A stretch of 34,022 bases of DNA from Paenibacillus maysiensis (GCF_000520815.1 NZ_ASRY01000214.1:1-34022), one strand, 5' to 3'. Positions 23,686-32,938 are shown, counted from the stretch's first letter. A program made the numbers and translations. The notes: generated from the sequence alone by a model not told the origin.

Positions 23686-25356
23686 CTACGCCTCGTGGAT
23701 TTGATCTTTGCCTGATTGCATTGGAAAATGATCTGGAGAATGTCGTAGCAGAGCCTGTTTTACGCTGCTTATTTTCACGGGCTTACTAATATAATCGTTC
23801 ATCCCAGCTCCAATACATCGGGGCTGAATACCATCCATCACATTCGCTGTCATAGCGATAATCGCAGGCTGTGACCTTCCCGCCAATTGTTCACGTACCT
23901 TGCCCGTACACTCTAATCCGTCCATCACAGGCATTTGCAGGTCCATGAAGATATAGTCATAATCCTGGTTAGCCATAACCATATCAAGCGCCTGTTGCCC
24001 GTCTGCTGCCACATCCGAAGCCAAACCGAGCTTATCCAGTATATTGACCATCAGCTTCTGGTTGATCGGATGGTCATCCACGACCAGTACAGGTTTACGG
24101 CTTGAGGAGTTCTGGTGGGGAATTTCCCATTCGTGACTGGACTCTCCCTCCAGTTCATTTTCCTGAGCAAAGCCAAGCTTCATTGTAAAATGGAACGTTA
24201 CCCCCTGTTCTCCGCTCGTATCTACACGGATATCTCCGCCCATCATATTCACTAAGGTTTTGCAAATAGCGAGTCCTAAACCAGTTCCACCATATTTGCG
24301 TGTCATCGAGGAATCAAGCTGGGAAAAGGGCTGAAACAGCCTTCCAACCTTGGCGGGCTCAATACCAATGCCTGTATCCTTCACAGAAAACTCAACGGTT
24401 AGTCCGTTGTCGCTTTGCTCTTTGACCGATGCGAAGACATATACACCGCCCCGGTCTGTAAATTTGACGGCATTGGATACCAGATTAATGAGAATCTGAC
24501 GCAGTCTTCCCATATCACCGTATAACACTGGCGGTAGCTGCTCATCCAGAAAATAATCCATCTCCAGATTCTTTCGATTTACTTCCACCGTAAACAGGCT
24601 GAAAACTTCCTTGATACAGGAAACCAGATCAAACGGATATTCCTCTATCTCCATTTTGCCTGACTCCAGCTTGGTAAAATCTAGAATATCGTTAATGACC
24701 GCTACGAGCGCATCTGCACTGCGGCGAATGATATCGGCATATTCCTGCTGATCGCTTTGCAGCTCTGTTCCCATCAACAGGTCAATCATGCCAATCACAC
24801 CATTCATAGGTGTCCGAATTTCATGGCTCATCATAGCCAGGAACTCCGTTTTGGCATTGGCTGCGATTTCGGCTGCCTCCTTGGCGGCAATCAATTCGCT
24901 ATTCATCTTCTCCAGCTCATGTGTCTTCTGATGAAGCAGCATGGACTGTGTCTTCAAGCGTTTGTTGGTCAGGTACATTTGCACAAAGCCTTCAATTTTG
25001 GACTTGAGAATTTGAGGGATGAATGGCTTCACCATATAATCAATACCACCCGCTGAATAACCGGCAAACAAATGCTCCGCTTCCTTGCTGTTAGCGGAAA
25101 TGAAGATGATCGGAATATCCTTCGTCTTCTCTCTGGCCTTAATCAGCTTTGCAGTCTCAATTCCATCCATACCCGGCATTTGCACATCAAGGACTACCAG
25201 TGCGAATTCATCTTTTAACAGACATCGCAGTGCTTCTTCCCCGGATGTTGCCTTTACCAAATTATATTGTTCACTCTCCAGCACCGCTTCAAGAGCGAGC
25301 AGGTTCTCAGGTCTGTCATCTACCAGCAGTATATGAATCGGTTCATGAAGCCCCAT
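23686..25356 (-). CDS. Soluble hybrid histidine kinase (REC-HisKA-HATPase-REC)
   Basis: The 556-aa protein has no membrane segment. Domains in order: receiver (residues ~5-125, phosphoacceptor Asp57 in [12 protein letters not shown]), coiled coil (~130-170), HisKA with H box [12 protein letters not shown] (His178), HATPase_c with N box [10 protein letters not shown]1 KDTGIGI and G2 GGTGLGL, and a second receiver (~421-540, Asp472 in [11 protein letters not shown]). All catalytic residues appear present. The layout suggests that phosphorylation of the first receiver tunes kinase output. It lies between the CheR gene (19-bp gap) and rsbV, has AGGAGG five bases before ATG, and is likely part of the SigB control circuit. 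Its phosphotransfer partner is unknown. Confidence 0.9.
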   Translation of the reverse strand: MGLHEPIHILLVDDRPENLLALEAVLESEQYNLVKATSGEEALRCLLKDEFALVVLDVQMPGMDGIETAKLIKAREKTKDIPIIFISANSKEAEHLFAGYSAGGIDYMVKPFIPQILKSKIEGFVQMYLTNKRLKTQSMLLHQKTHELEKMNSELIAAKEAAEIAANAKTEFLAMMSHEIRTPMNGVIGMIDLLMGTELQSDQQEYADIIRRSADALVAVINDILDFTKLESGKMEIEEYPFDLVSCIKEVFSLFTVEVNRKNLEMDYFLDEQLPPVLYGDMGRLRQILINLVSNAVKFTDRGGVYVFASVKEQSDNGLTVEFSVKDTGIGIEPAKVGRLFQPFSQLDSSMTRKYGGTGLGLAICKTLVNMMGGDIRVDTSGEQGVTFHFTMKLGFAQENELEGESSHEWEIPHQNSSSRKPVLVVDDHPINQKLMVNILDKLGLASDVAADGQQALDMVMANQDYDYIFMDLQMPVMDGLECTGKVREQLAGRSQPAIIAMTANVMDGIQPRCIGAGMNDYISKPVKISSVKQALLRHSPDHFPMQSGKDQIHEA

Positions 25357-25375
25357 GGGATCCTCCTAAGTATCT

Positions 25376-26245
25376 CTATTTAATCTTCCGGTATATCTTT
25401 TCTATCCGGTCCAGCGCCTCGTAGGAATCACTATAATCGGTAAAATGTATGGATTCCTTGGCCCCAAGCACCAATACGCCAAAATGGCTCAAGCTATCAT
25501 AAAACAACCCGTGTACATGGTTGCGAAGTTCATCGTTAAAATAAATCATGACATTCCGGCAAAAAATAACGTTGAACTCGTTAAAGGACCGATCTGTCGC
25601 CAAGTTGTGCTCCGCAAAAATAATGTTTTTACGTAAAAAAGGATGAAACATGACTGAATCATACTTGGCTGTATAATATTCGGAGAACGATTGCGTGCCT
25701 CCCGACTCCAAATAATTTTTGGTATACAGCTTCATTCGATCAATCCTGTATACGCCTTCCTTCGCCTGCTGTAAAGACAGGTTATTCATATCCGTCGCAT
25801 AAATACGGGCTTTATCATATAAGCCTTCCTCATGCAGCATGATCGCCATCGAGTATACTTCCTCACCTGTCGAGCAACCTGCATGCCATATTCGAATATA
25901 CGGATATGTCCGTAAAATCGGTATTATTTTCCGCCTGAAATTCAGAAACAGCTCTGGATCGCGGAACATCTCGGTTACTGGAATTGAAAGGCTTTGTACC
26001 AGTCTGTCGAAGGCGCTGCGATCATGCAGCACCTTCTCCTGAAGCCCTGATATCGTGCTAACATTCTCGGACTGTGCATGATAATAAATACGCCGCTTGA
26101 TCGAAGGTAGAGCATAGTTACGAAAATCGTAGCCGTACAGCCGATGAATTCCTTCCAGCAACAGCTCAATTTCAATCATTTCCCGCTCAGCTTCGTTCGA
26201 TTTTAATTCTTTAGCAGCATGATCCGCCATATCCTTCGATGTCAT
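25376..26245 (-). CDS. CheR-type methyltransferase (RsbM-like)
   Basis: The 289-aa protein is a CheR-family SAM-dependent methyltransferase. It has an N-terminal helical domain (YGYDFRNYALPSIKRRI), TEMFRDPELF (91-100), the SAM-binding loop IWHAGCSTGEEVYSMA (119-134) and FNVIFCRNVMIYF (224-236). Such enzymes methylate glutamates on chemoreceptor coiled coils. No chemotaxis genes lie in the window. It sits directly downstream of a chemoreceptor-like hybrid kinase and upstream of rsbVW-sigB. In Bacillus cereus, RsbM, a CheR homologue, methylates the kinase RsbK and dampens SigB activation. The context suggests the same role here, which is inference. GGAGAGAG precedes the ATG. Confidence 0.88.
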   Translation of the reverse strand: MTSKDMADHAAKELKSNEAEREMIEIELLLEGIHRLYGYDFRNYALPSIKRRIYYHAQSENVSTISGLQEKVLHDRSAFDRLVQSLSIPVTEMFRDPELFLNFRRKIIPILRTYPYIRIWHAGCSTGEEVYSMAIMLHEEGLYDKARIYATDMNNLSLQQAKEGVYRIDRMKLYTKNYLESGGTQSFSEYYTAKYDSVMFHPFLRKNIIFAEHNLATDRSFNEFNVIFCRNVMIYFNDELRNHVHGLFYDSLSHFGVLVLGAKESIHFTDYSDSYEALDRIEKIYRKIK

Positions 26246-26325
26246 AATCTCTCTCCAATTCCTGAATAGGTTTTGCCTTGTACCACTCCAATCATGTGTT
26301 GATTTATATTACCCATTTTTTCGGG

Positions 26326-29300
26326 TTACGAATACAACCACACCCGCATTAATGACAAAAGCTGTTCGGTTTGAATCGGCTTTTTCACATAATCGGAAGC
26401 GCCCGCTTCAATACACTTGGAACGGTCATCCTTCATGGCCTTGGCTGTCAGCGCAATAATAGGCAACTTCTCGAATTGCGGCATCATTCGAATGCGCCGC
26501 ATGGCCTCATATCCGTCCATCTCCGGCATCATCATATCCATTAGCACCAGATCAAAATCAGGTGTTCGTTCCAGCAGTTCGAGCGCTTCTCTTCCATTTT
26601 CCGCAAAGGTAACCTCCATACGGTAGCTTTCCAGCACACTGGACAGAGCAAATACGTTCCGAATATCATCATCTACTAACAGTATTTTTTTACCTTCAAA
26701 CAGTTCTTCTTTATTGTATAGCTTCTGCAAAATTTTGCGTTTGTCCTCTGGAAGATTCGCCTCGACACGATGCAGGAACAGGGTCGTTTCATCCAAAAGC
26801 CGTTCGGGCGATTTGACGTCCTTAATAATAATGGACTCCGCAAATTTGCGCAGTTGCGTTTCTTCTTTGCTATTCAGATCTTTGCCTGTATATATAATGA
26901 TCGGCAGATCGGCTAGTTGCTCATTCTCCCGAATGCGGTCGAGCAATTCAAAGCCTGTCATGTCGCTTAGCATCAGATCCAGTACCATGCAGTCATACCG
27001 CTGGGTCGCCAGTTCATTCAGTGCTTCCTGACCGGTCGATACCGCCGTAATGGCAACATCGTCATGGTCAATCAGTTCAATAATGGATTTACGCTGATTA
27101 TCATCGTCCTCGACCACGAGAAGACGTTTCACCATTTTATCTGTATATGATTTAATATGTGAAAATGCCTTATCCAGACTTTCCTTCGAAGAAGGCTTTT
27201 TGAGAAAGGCAATCGCGCCCATCATCAAGCCCTGCTTCACATCATCTATGACCGAAATGACATGCACCGGAATATGACGTGTGGATGCATTTCCTTTCAG
27301 CTCGCCCAAAATGGACCAGCCATCCATCACAGGCAACTGAATATCTAAAATAATGGCATCCGGTAAATAGGAATGAGCCATGTTCAGCCCATCGTCTCCT
27401 TGGAGGGCGATCAGCGCCTTAAAGTCACGGCTACGAGCCATATCGTACAGGATTTTAGCAAAATTAATATCATCCTCAATAATCAGCAGCACTTTATCCT
27501 GCGAGGTAATCTCGTTTCGGTCGTCCCCCGGATGTATAATGTCCTCTGCTTTGTTCTTCGAGGGCATCTGATACAATGGCAACCGTTCAGCAGGCACAAT
27601 CATTGGAATATCCGTTTCTGCCGATGCAGCGACATCCTCAAAATCCGGGTTCACATCGGCACCGTAAAGTTCCTCTCTCGAATGAGAATCCATATCCTCA
27701 ATCGTAGGCGTTTGTTCCGGCAAAAACAGTGTGAAGCAACTGCCCTGTCCCTGCTCGGATTCCACGGTAATGACGCCGCCCAACAATCTGGAAAGCTCGC
27801 GGCTGATCGATAGACCCAGCCCAGTTCCCCCGTATTTCCGGCTAGTTGTACCGTCTACCTGCTGAAAGGCTTCGAAGATCAGATCCGTTTTATCCGAAGC
27901 AATCCCGATGCCAGTATCACGCACAGATAGGGCCAGATACGATTTTCGTGGATTTAGCAGATCGGGAAGCTGCTCTCCGGTTGCCCGAGAAACACTAAAA
28001 CGAATAGAACCTTCCATAGTGAACTTGAACGCATTGGACAGCAAATTACGTAAAATTTGTTTGAGACGATAACCGTCACTTATAATGGCATCTGGCAAGT
28101 TCTCTGCGATCTCGGTATGCAGTTGAAGCTCTCGTTTGGCTGCGACCGGAGCAAAATTCTGCTCCACAAACATCTGCAGCTCTTTCAGATTGACGGCTTC
28201 ATGGTTAATATCCATTTTCCCGGCGTCCACTTTGGATAAATCCAGAATTTCATCAATCATTTTCAGTAAATCCGCGCCTGACATATAAATGGTTTGTGCA
28301 TATTCTACCTGCTTGGGCTTGAGATTGCCGTCCTTGTTCTCGGATAGGAGCTGAGAAAGAATGAGCAAGCTATTCAGCGGAGTACGCAATTCATGCGACA
28401 TGTTGGCTAAAAACTCCGATTTGTATTTACTTGTGATGCCCAACTGCATCGCCTGCTGCTCCAACTGGGCACGCGCACGTTCGATCTCGTCGTTCTTTTC
28501 CTCCACTTCCCGAACCTGCTCTTCCAGCGCTCTCGTTTTGGCAATCAGCTCAGTGTTAAAATGCTCCAGTTCCTCCTGTTGACGCTGTAACAATTCCTCG
28601 GAACGTTGGAGTTCCTCCGTCTGCTCCTCCAAATTTTCGTTAGAACGCTTGAGCTCCTCTTGCTGGGTTTGAAGCTCCTCGGACTGGCACTGCAATTCCT
28701 CGGTCAACGCCTGCGATTCGCGCAGCAGTTGCTCTACCCGCATCCGTCCCTTGATGTTGTTCAAAATAATCCCCAAGCTCTCGACTAATTGAGCAAATAG
28801 CTTCGTTTCCAGATCACTAAAGCGGTCCAGCGACGCTACTTCCACAGCACCGATACAATCGTCCTCGAACAATATAGGAAAAATCATAATTCCCACCGGC
28901 TTACTCGCCCCCAATGCGGAGCCGATGGACAAGTACCCAGCAGGAGCCTCTGTAATCAGGATCGGCTTACGATCCAGAACACATTGTCCAAGCAAGCCTT
29001 CGCCAACATGGATAACGTCCTTGATCGAATCTTCGCCAGCCGCCTTCGCATAGGAGCCGTATAACTTAAATCGGTTGTCTTCTACATCTTTTCCTTGCAA
29101 ATAGATGGCTCCATAGCTGCCTCCCAAGATGGGCGTAAACTCACTGATAAACATCTGTGCGACCTGCTCCAGTGAATTCACACCTCGGAACAGCTCTGTT
29201 ACTCGTGCCGTGTTGGCATTAAGCCAGGTTTGATCCTTCTGCGTCTGAAGAACGGAATGCTCAAATTTGCGTTTTTCCTCCAGGTTTCCAGCCATTTGTT

Positions 29301-30045
29301 GAAATACGCGGGCAACCTCCCCGATTTCGTCCTTGGAAGCGACACTCATGCGGCTGATCGCCCTGTATTTTCCTTTGCCAAAGCCGTTGATCATGAGGTT
29401 AACGATATTTAGACCTTTGGCAATACTCGGGAGCACCCACAAGATAACCAATAACCCCATAAGCAGCCCGGCGACCATCAGAATCGTGGTAATCTGCACG
29501 GATTCCTCATAGGCCAGATTGGCTTGCATCATGTCGCTATCTATTTCCCGATCCTGAAAAACGGCCAGGGCATTAATGCTGTCCATCGCCTCCTCTTGAG
29601 CAGGCAAACCTGTGCTATTGCGGAAAGCATTCGCCTCATCAATGCGATCTTGCCCCAATAAGGAAACGAGCCTCTCTTCGTAGCTTAAAAATTCTTTCCA
29701 TGCGACAGCTACCCGATCGACTTGCTGCTGTTCTTCGCTGGTACCGGAACTGTTTTGCAGACTTGCCAGCACATTTGCTCCAGAAGCAGATATATCATCG
29801 AGCTCGCCTTTGGCCTCACTGACGGAGGACCCTGGATTCAAGATGAGGTTGGCCATAACCTTCGCCATATCGTTCACCTGACCGCGAATGGCCGTTGTTT
29901 TTCGGACCTTCATATAACGGTCCTGGTAAACCTGATTTAGCTGCTCATTCAGGCTCCCCATTCGATCATAGCTGATTAGCGTCAGCACAAGGAGGATCGC
30001 CATAAGCGATCCAAAGCCGATCAGCAGTTTATTTCTGATTTTCAT
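26326..30045 (-). CDS. Chemoreceptor-like hybrid sensor kinase (RsbK-like), three receivers
   Basis: The 1239-aa protein has, in order: TM1 (~7-25); a four-helix-bundle MCP-type sensor (~30-185); TM2 (~187-208); HAMP (~205-258); GAF (~283-432); a long Gln/Glu-rich coiled coil (~435-545); HisKA (H box MSHELRTPLN, His551); HATPase_c (N box NLLSNAFKF, G1 RDTGIGI, G2 GGTGLGL); and three receivers with Asp901, Asp1023 and Asp1170. All key residues are visible; no HPt domain is seen. The start overlaps the phosphatase gene upstream by 17 bases, indicating translational coupling. Architecture and neighbours fit the RsbK type of SigB activator, which phosphorylates a receiver-PP2C protein. The signal sensed is unknown; both periplasmic and GAF-bound ligands are possible. 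Confidence 0.9.
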   Translation of the reverse strand: MKIRNKLLIGFGSLMAILLVLTLISYDRMGSLNEQLNQVYQDRYMKVRKTTAIRGQVNDMAKVMANLILNPGSSVSEAKGELDDISASGANVLASLQNSSGTSEEQQQVDRVAVAWKEFLSYEERLVSLLGQDRIDEANAFRNSTGLPAQEEAMDSINALAVFQDREIDSDMMQANLAYEESVQITTILMVAGLLMGLLVILWVLPSIAKGLNIVNLMINGFGKGKYRAISRMSVASKDEIGEVARVFQQMAGNLEEKRKFEHSVLQTQKDQTWLNANTARVTELFRGVNSLEQVAQMFISEFTPILGGSYGAIYLQGKDVEDNRFKLYGSYAKAAGEDSIKDVIHVGEGLLGQCVLDRKPILITEAPAGYLSIGSALGASKPVGIMIFPILFEDDCIGAVEVASLDRFSDLETKLFAQLVESLGIILNNIKGRMRVEQLLRESQALTEELQCQSEELQTQQEELKRSNENLEEQTEELQRSEELLQRQQEELEHFNTELIAKTRALEEQVREVEEKNDEIERARAQLEQQAMQLGITSKYKSEFLANMSHELRTPLNSLLILSQLLSENKDGNLKPKQVEYAQTIYMSGADLLKMIDEILDLSKVDAGKMDINHEAVNLKELQMFVEQNFAPVAAKRELQLHTEIAENLPDAIISDGYRLKQILRNLLSNAFKFTMEGSIRFSVSRATGEQLPDLLNPRKSYLALSVRDTGIGIASDKTDLIFEAFQQVDGTTSRKYGGTGLGLSISRELSRLLGGVITVESEQGQGSCFTLFLPEQTPTIEDMDSHSREELYGADVNPDFEDVAASAETDIPMIVPAERLPLYQMPSKNKAEDIIHPGDDRNEITSQDKVLLIIEDDINFAKILYDMARSRDFKALIALQGDDGLNMAHSYLPDAIILDIQLPVMDGWSILGELKGNASTRHIPVHVISVIDDVKQGLMMGAIAFLKKPSSKESLDKAFSHIKSYTDKMVKRLLVVEDDDNQRKSIIELIDHDDVAITAVSTGQEALNELATQRYDCMVLDLMLSDMTGFELLDRIRENEQLADLPIIIYTGKDLNSKEETQLRKFAESIIIKDVKSPERLLDETTLFLHRVEANLPEDKRKILQKLYNKEELFEGKKILLVDDDIRNVFALSSVLESYRMEVTFAENGREALELLERTPDFDLVLMDMMMPEMDGYEAMRRIRMMPQFEKLPIIALTAKAMKDDRSKCIEAGASDYVKKPIQTEQLLSLMRVWLYS

Positions 30046-31210
30046 GCAAGCTCTCTCCCTCTTTCAATGAAATCCAGATCAGGCATTTATCATCATCACG
30101 ATCCTGTGGCGCCTCTTTACGAAAAAAAGCATCCAGCATCGCTTCTTCATTCCATTCCTCATACTTGCGTAGACACGCAGTCAGATACTCCAATTGCTCC
30201 TCATATTCGCCTTCTACCGCCTCCAATAAGCCATCCGTATACAAAGCGATATGTCCAGTTCCTTCATAATAAATCGTGTGCATCTCTGCATCAATTTTAT
30301 CAAACAAACCGACTGGGCTACATGCACGGTCAAATTTGGTAATGCTGCCGTCCTGGTTGAACAGCAAGCCGGGGGGATGCCCCGCATTTACATAGTCAAT
30401 TTGCCGTGAACGAGTATCAATCACCATATAAATCGCCGTAAAATAATACTGCACGAGCTGCTTGCCCAGATCCAGTTGATTAAAACGACGATTCAGTTCT
30501 TGTATGACCTTCTCAGGTTCCACATACGTGGTTACCGTATCCTTAAGTACAGACGCAATGAACATGCAGAACAGCGAAGAAGAAATGCCATGCCCCATCA
30601 TATCGAGCAAAATGATGGCATATCTCCCTTCCCCTAGCGGATACCATGAATATAAATCCCCTGCCAGTTCAAAGGAAGGCTGATACAGGGCATTGACTTG
30701 CAGGACCGAGTCATGAATAGCAGGACTAAGCACCGCCTGCTGCACCATCGCGGCCAGCTTCAGCTCGTCCTGAATCCGCTGGTCCCGGTCTTTATGCCAG
30801 TCCTTTTCCTGTTTGAGACGCAAGGCAAGCCGTATTCTGGCCATTAATTCTACCTTATTAATAGGCTTGGTGACGTAATCGACGGCCCCTACATCCAGTG
30901 CCTCTGCCAGTTTCTTGGAATCGCCTACAGCAGTTACCATGATGATAGGTATATCTTTCAGATGCTCGTATTCCTGCACGATGCTGCAAGCTTCAATACC
31001 ATCCATTTCAGGCATCATCATATCCAGTAAAACCAAATCAATATCGGAAGGTCGAGGTCGCAGACTGATGGTACGGTCGCCGATCCCCAGATGCTCTAAC
31101 ATTTCTGCGGCTGAGCTGGCAGAGATAACATCCCTATAATTTTCTTTCTTTAATATTTCACGAATAATAATGACATTGGTCGGATTATCGTCAACAATTA
31201 GGATTCTCAT
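30029..31210 (-). CDS. Receiver-PP2C phosphatase (RsbY-like)
   Basis: The ~393-aa protein has an N-terminal receiver (phosphoacceptor Asp63 in LVLLDMMMPEMDG, conserved Lys115 in VTKP) and a C-terminal SpoIIE/RsbU-type PP2C domain (~175-385). The metal ligands visible are Asp185 (AGDLYSW), Asp203 (LLDMMGHG), Asp326 (YTDGLLE) and Asp373/374 near the end. By family knowledge it dephosphorylates RsbV when its receiver is phosphorylated, here probably by the adjacent kinase. The frame is open 66 codons further upstream, but GGAGAGAG before the ATG at 31210 and the receiver beginning MRILIVDDNP fix the start. It is the first gene of the SigB regulatory run. Confidence 0.92.
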   Translation of the reverse strand: MRILIVDDNPTNVIIIREILKKENYRDVISASSAAEMLEHLGIGDRTISLRPRPSDIDLVLLDMMMPEMDGIEACSIVQEYEHLKDIPIIMVTAVGDSKKLAEALDVGAVDYVTKPINKVELMARIRLALRLKQEKDWHKDRDQRIQDELKLAAMVQQAVLSPAIHDSVLQVNALYQPSFELAGDLYSWYPLGEGRYAIILLDMMGHGISSSLFCMFIASVLKDTVTTYVEPEKVIQELNRRFNQLDLGKQLVQYYFTAIYMVIDTRSRQIDYVNAGHPPGLLFNQDGSITKFDRACSPVGLFDKIDAEMHTIYYEGTGHIALYTDGLLEAVEGEYEEQLEYLTACLRKYEEWNEEAMLDAFFRKEAPQDRDDDKCLIWISLKEGESLHENQK

Positions 31211-31237
31211 TTCTCTCTCCTTATCTGTAACCCATGT

Positions 31238-31268
31238 ATTATAGCTTCTCCATAAGAAGGCATTCCAA
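31238..31268 (-). promoter_or_regulatory. Candidate promoter of the RsbY-RsbK run
   Basis: A perfect -10 TATAAT (31238-31243, minus strand) lies 28 bp before the start codon. The only -35-like hexamer, TTGGAA (31263-31268), is 19 bp away and overlaps the foot of the hairpin at 31265-31320. Confidence 0.35.
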
Positions 31269-31320
31269 AAACATAGATAAGGAATGAGGCCCTCGCCCCA
31301 TTCCTTATCTATGTTTTTGG
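31265..31320. terminator. Perfect 22-bp inverted repeat, likely terminator
   Basis: Arms 31265-31286 and 31299-31320 are perfect complements (22 of 22) around a 12-base loop with further GG/CC pairing. Each arm carries AAAAA or TTTTT near its foot, so it resembles a bidirectional terminator without a separate T tract. It lies between the YflT-type gene and the RsbY-like gene, both minus strand. Confidence 0.7.
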
Positions 31321-31404
31321 AGGAACCACGAAGCACTTGTGCGGCGTTCAGCATCCTCTTTTTCAGCTCTAATGCCAGTCTATTTCCCTGCTCAACCGGC
31401 GTTA

Positions 31405-31746
31405 TCAAGCTTTTTTGGCAATGACCAGAACTTTGCCCTGATCCAGTTCTTTTTCGTAAAAATCAGCTTCCGTATCTGTAAATCCCAAGGAAGTAATTTT
31501 AGCGCGAAGCTCGTCGCCACGGGAACGGAACAGATTGGCTAATGAGTCAAAAACTCCCTCTTCCTTAATCCCGATTTCCTTGGCATCCACCGTATCTGCA
31601 ATACGATCCGTCCGGTCCTGATCATGAGCGAGCACGAACACATCCTCATAACGATAGCCCGTGTTGCGCAATTCATTCACCGCTTCAACGGCTTGTACAC
31701 CGTTCTCTACCACTTTGGCATAAGATTTATGATGGGTCTGATTCAT
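31405..31746 (-). CDS. YflT-type general stress protein (GSP17M-like)
   Basis: The ~113-aa protein matches the heat-induced stress protein YflT domain: YAKVVENGVQAVEAVNELRN, then YRYEDVFVLAHDQDRTDRIAD, then the C-terminal LDQGKVLVIAKK. In B. subtilis yflT belongs to the SigB regulon. GGAG lies ten bases before the ATG at 31746; a GTG three codons earlier is too close to the binding site. A SigB-like promoter stands about 40-65 bp upstream, linking it to the sigB module that follows in the same direction. Confidence 0.88.
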   Translation of the reverse strand: MNQTHHKSYAKVVENGVQAVEAVNELRNTGYRYEDVFVLAHDQDRTDRIADTVDAKEIGIKEEGVFDSLANLFRSRGDELRAKITSLGFTDTEADFYEKELDQGKVLVIAKKA

Positions 31747-31785
31747 GTTTCTCACGCTCCTTATTAGGATTGACTTCTCTGACTA

Positions 31786-31811
31786 TTACACGCTGTACAT
31801 TCATTTGAAAC
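31786..31811 (-). promoter_or_regulatory. SigB-like promoter of the YflT-type gene
   Basis: Minus-strand -35 GTTTCA (31806-31811), 14-bp spacer, -10 GTGTAA (31786-31791); five of six -35 positions match the GTTTAA consensus. Confidence 0.6.
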
Positions 31812-31846
31812 TTCCATGTTATGTCATGCTCTTAAAATTAGATACA

Positions 31847-32365
31847 TTACCACTCCGTTTCATCAAAAAACTCGACATATTTAGGCTTATCGGACGACTC
31901 ATCCATAAAAACTTTGATCGCACGCTGTCCACGAACGTATACCTCGCCATCCTCCGCTGTAAATTGCGAGCCACCCAACGCCTGATCCAGCGTTTGCCGT
32001 TTCAGCGGAAGCCACTCGTCATTGACCTTGATCCGTCCGGCAGCGGGATCTACATGCACATAAGAAACCATATCATCTCGCATACCGACCACGACGTCAG
32101 GATATTGATATTCCGTAGAAAGCAGCAGCCTATCCTTTTTCACTTGAAGGGGCTTGCCCAGTTTTTTCAATACATCCATACGCGTATCGTCCAGAGATAT
32201 GCCGTTTAACGTATGAAAATCAGCCGGTACGGCATTTTTGGCGGGAATCGTCTGCACAGCCCTTACTACATGCCCCGCCGTATGCGGGGAAACGGCTTGC
32301 TGAACCGTATCCTGTCCGGAAAAGGGAGTGAGCAAACCAGCAGCTAGCAATAAAATCTTCATCAT
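31847..32365 (-). CDS. Secreted or lipid-proximal hypothetical protein
   Basis: The ~172-aa product begins with a short signal-peptide-like stretch MMKILLLAAGLLTPFSG and is otherwise soluble. A central segment NGISLDDTRMDVLKKLGKP resembles the short repeat found in SmpA/OmlA-like and other envelope proteins, in which a helix is followed by LGxP. I do not recognise a named family. The start at 32365 follows AAAGGG; a GTG three codons earlier is less likely. It lies 51 bp downstream of the YtxG-type gene with no terminator between, so the two are probably co-transcribed from the SigB-like promoter at 32990-33015. Confidence 0.7.
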   Translation of the reverse strand: MMKILLLAAGLLTPFSGQDTVQQAVSPHTAGHVVRAVQTIPAKNAVPADFHTLNGISLDDTRMDVLKKLGKPLQVKKDRLLLSTEYQYPDVVVGMRDDMVSYVHVDPAAGRIKVNDEWLPLKRQTLDQALGGSQFTAEDGEVYVRGQRAIKVFMDESSDKPKYVEFFDETEW

Positions 32366-32416
32366 AATTCTCACCCTTTCAATGAATTTCCTATAGTTTA
32401 CGGTTCAGTCGCTATG

Positions 32417-32938
32417 CTACTGACGCATTTTCTGCCACACCCCGGCAGCGATATCTACATAACCCAACCAGTTTTTGGCCGGCTTTGCTGCAGGCTCCTC
32501 GTAGGTCGCATTGTAGCTCTGAACCGTCCGTTCCGTTGAAGTTAACGGCCTGTTCGACGCAGCTGACTTGATCGCGGTTTCCGTACCTGTCTTTTTATCC
32601 ACTGTATGATGCGGCTTCTGAAACCGGGTGATTAATGCCGCTGAAGCCTGCTTCGCCGCCAGAGTGACTTCATTAAGCACCTCACCCAAGTTTTTAACTG
32701 ATTCCATCACAGGCTCCACCTGCTTCAATTTATGATCAACATCTGCGGTAATATCATTGGCATGTCGAACCGTTTGCTTTACTTCATAGCTCAGTTCATC
32801 CACCGTTTTTTGTACATCCTGGAGAGTCTGAGTTACCTTTTCCAGAGAGCCTTGTGCTGCTTTAAGTGTTCTAATGAGGAAAATAACGAGAACTGCAAAT
32901 GCGATAGCGATAATAAAAATACTGACCTGTGTTAACAT
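32417..32938 (-). CDS. DUF948 / YtxG-type general stress protein
   Basis: The 173-aa protein has one N-terminal membrane segment (VSIFIIAIAFAVLVIFLIRTL) followed by a long amphipathic helix with heptad character (SLEKVTQTLQDVQKTVDELSYEVKQTV), matching DUF948. The C-terminal ~60 residues are low-complexity and end in NWLGYVDIAAGVWQKMRQ. In bacilli ytxG is a general stress gene often next to ytxH; here the YtxH-type gene lies 12 kb away, on the other side of sigB. A good SigB-like promoter precedes it. Confidence 0.87.
   Translation of the reverse strand: MLTQVSIFIIAIAFAVLVIFLIRTLKAAQGSLEKVTQTLQDVQKTVDELSYEVKQTVRHANDITADVDHKLKQVEPVMESVKNLGEVLNEVTLAAKQASAALITRFQKPHHTVDKKTGTETAIKSAASNRPLTSTERTVQSYNATYEEPAAKPAKNWLGYVDIAAGVWQKMRQ

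Noticed and set aside
27373..27813. 146-aa open frame on the plus strand inside the large kinase gene
   Set aside because: It is antisense to the junction between the kinase and receiver domains and has no independent evidence.
31211..31408. 66-codon in-frame upstream extension of the receiver-PP2C gene
   Set aside because: It would run through the 22-bp inverted repeat, has no ribosome binding site at its start, and is unlike receiver proteins. The receiver begins cleanly at MRILIVDDNP with a good binding site.
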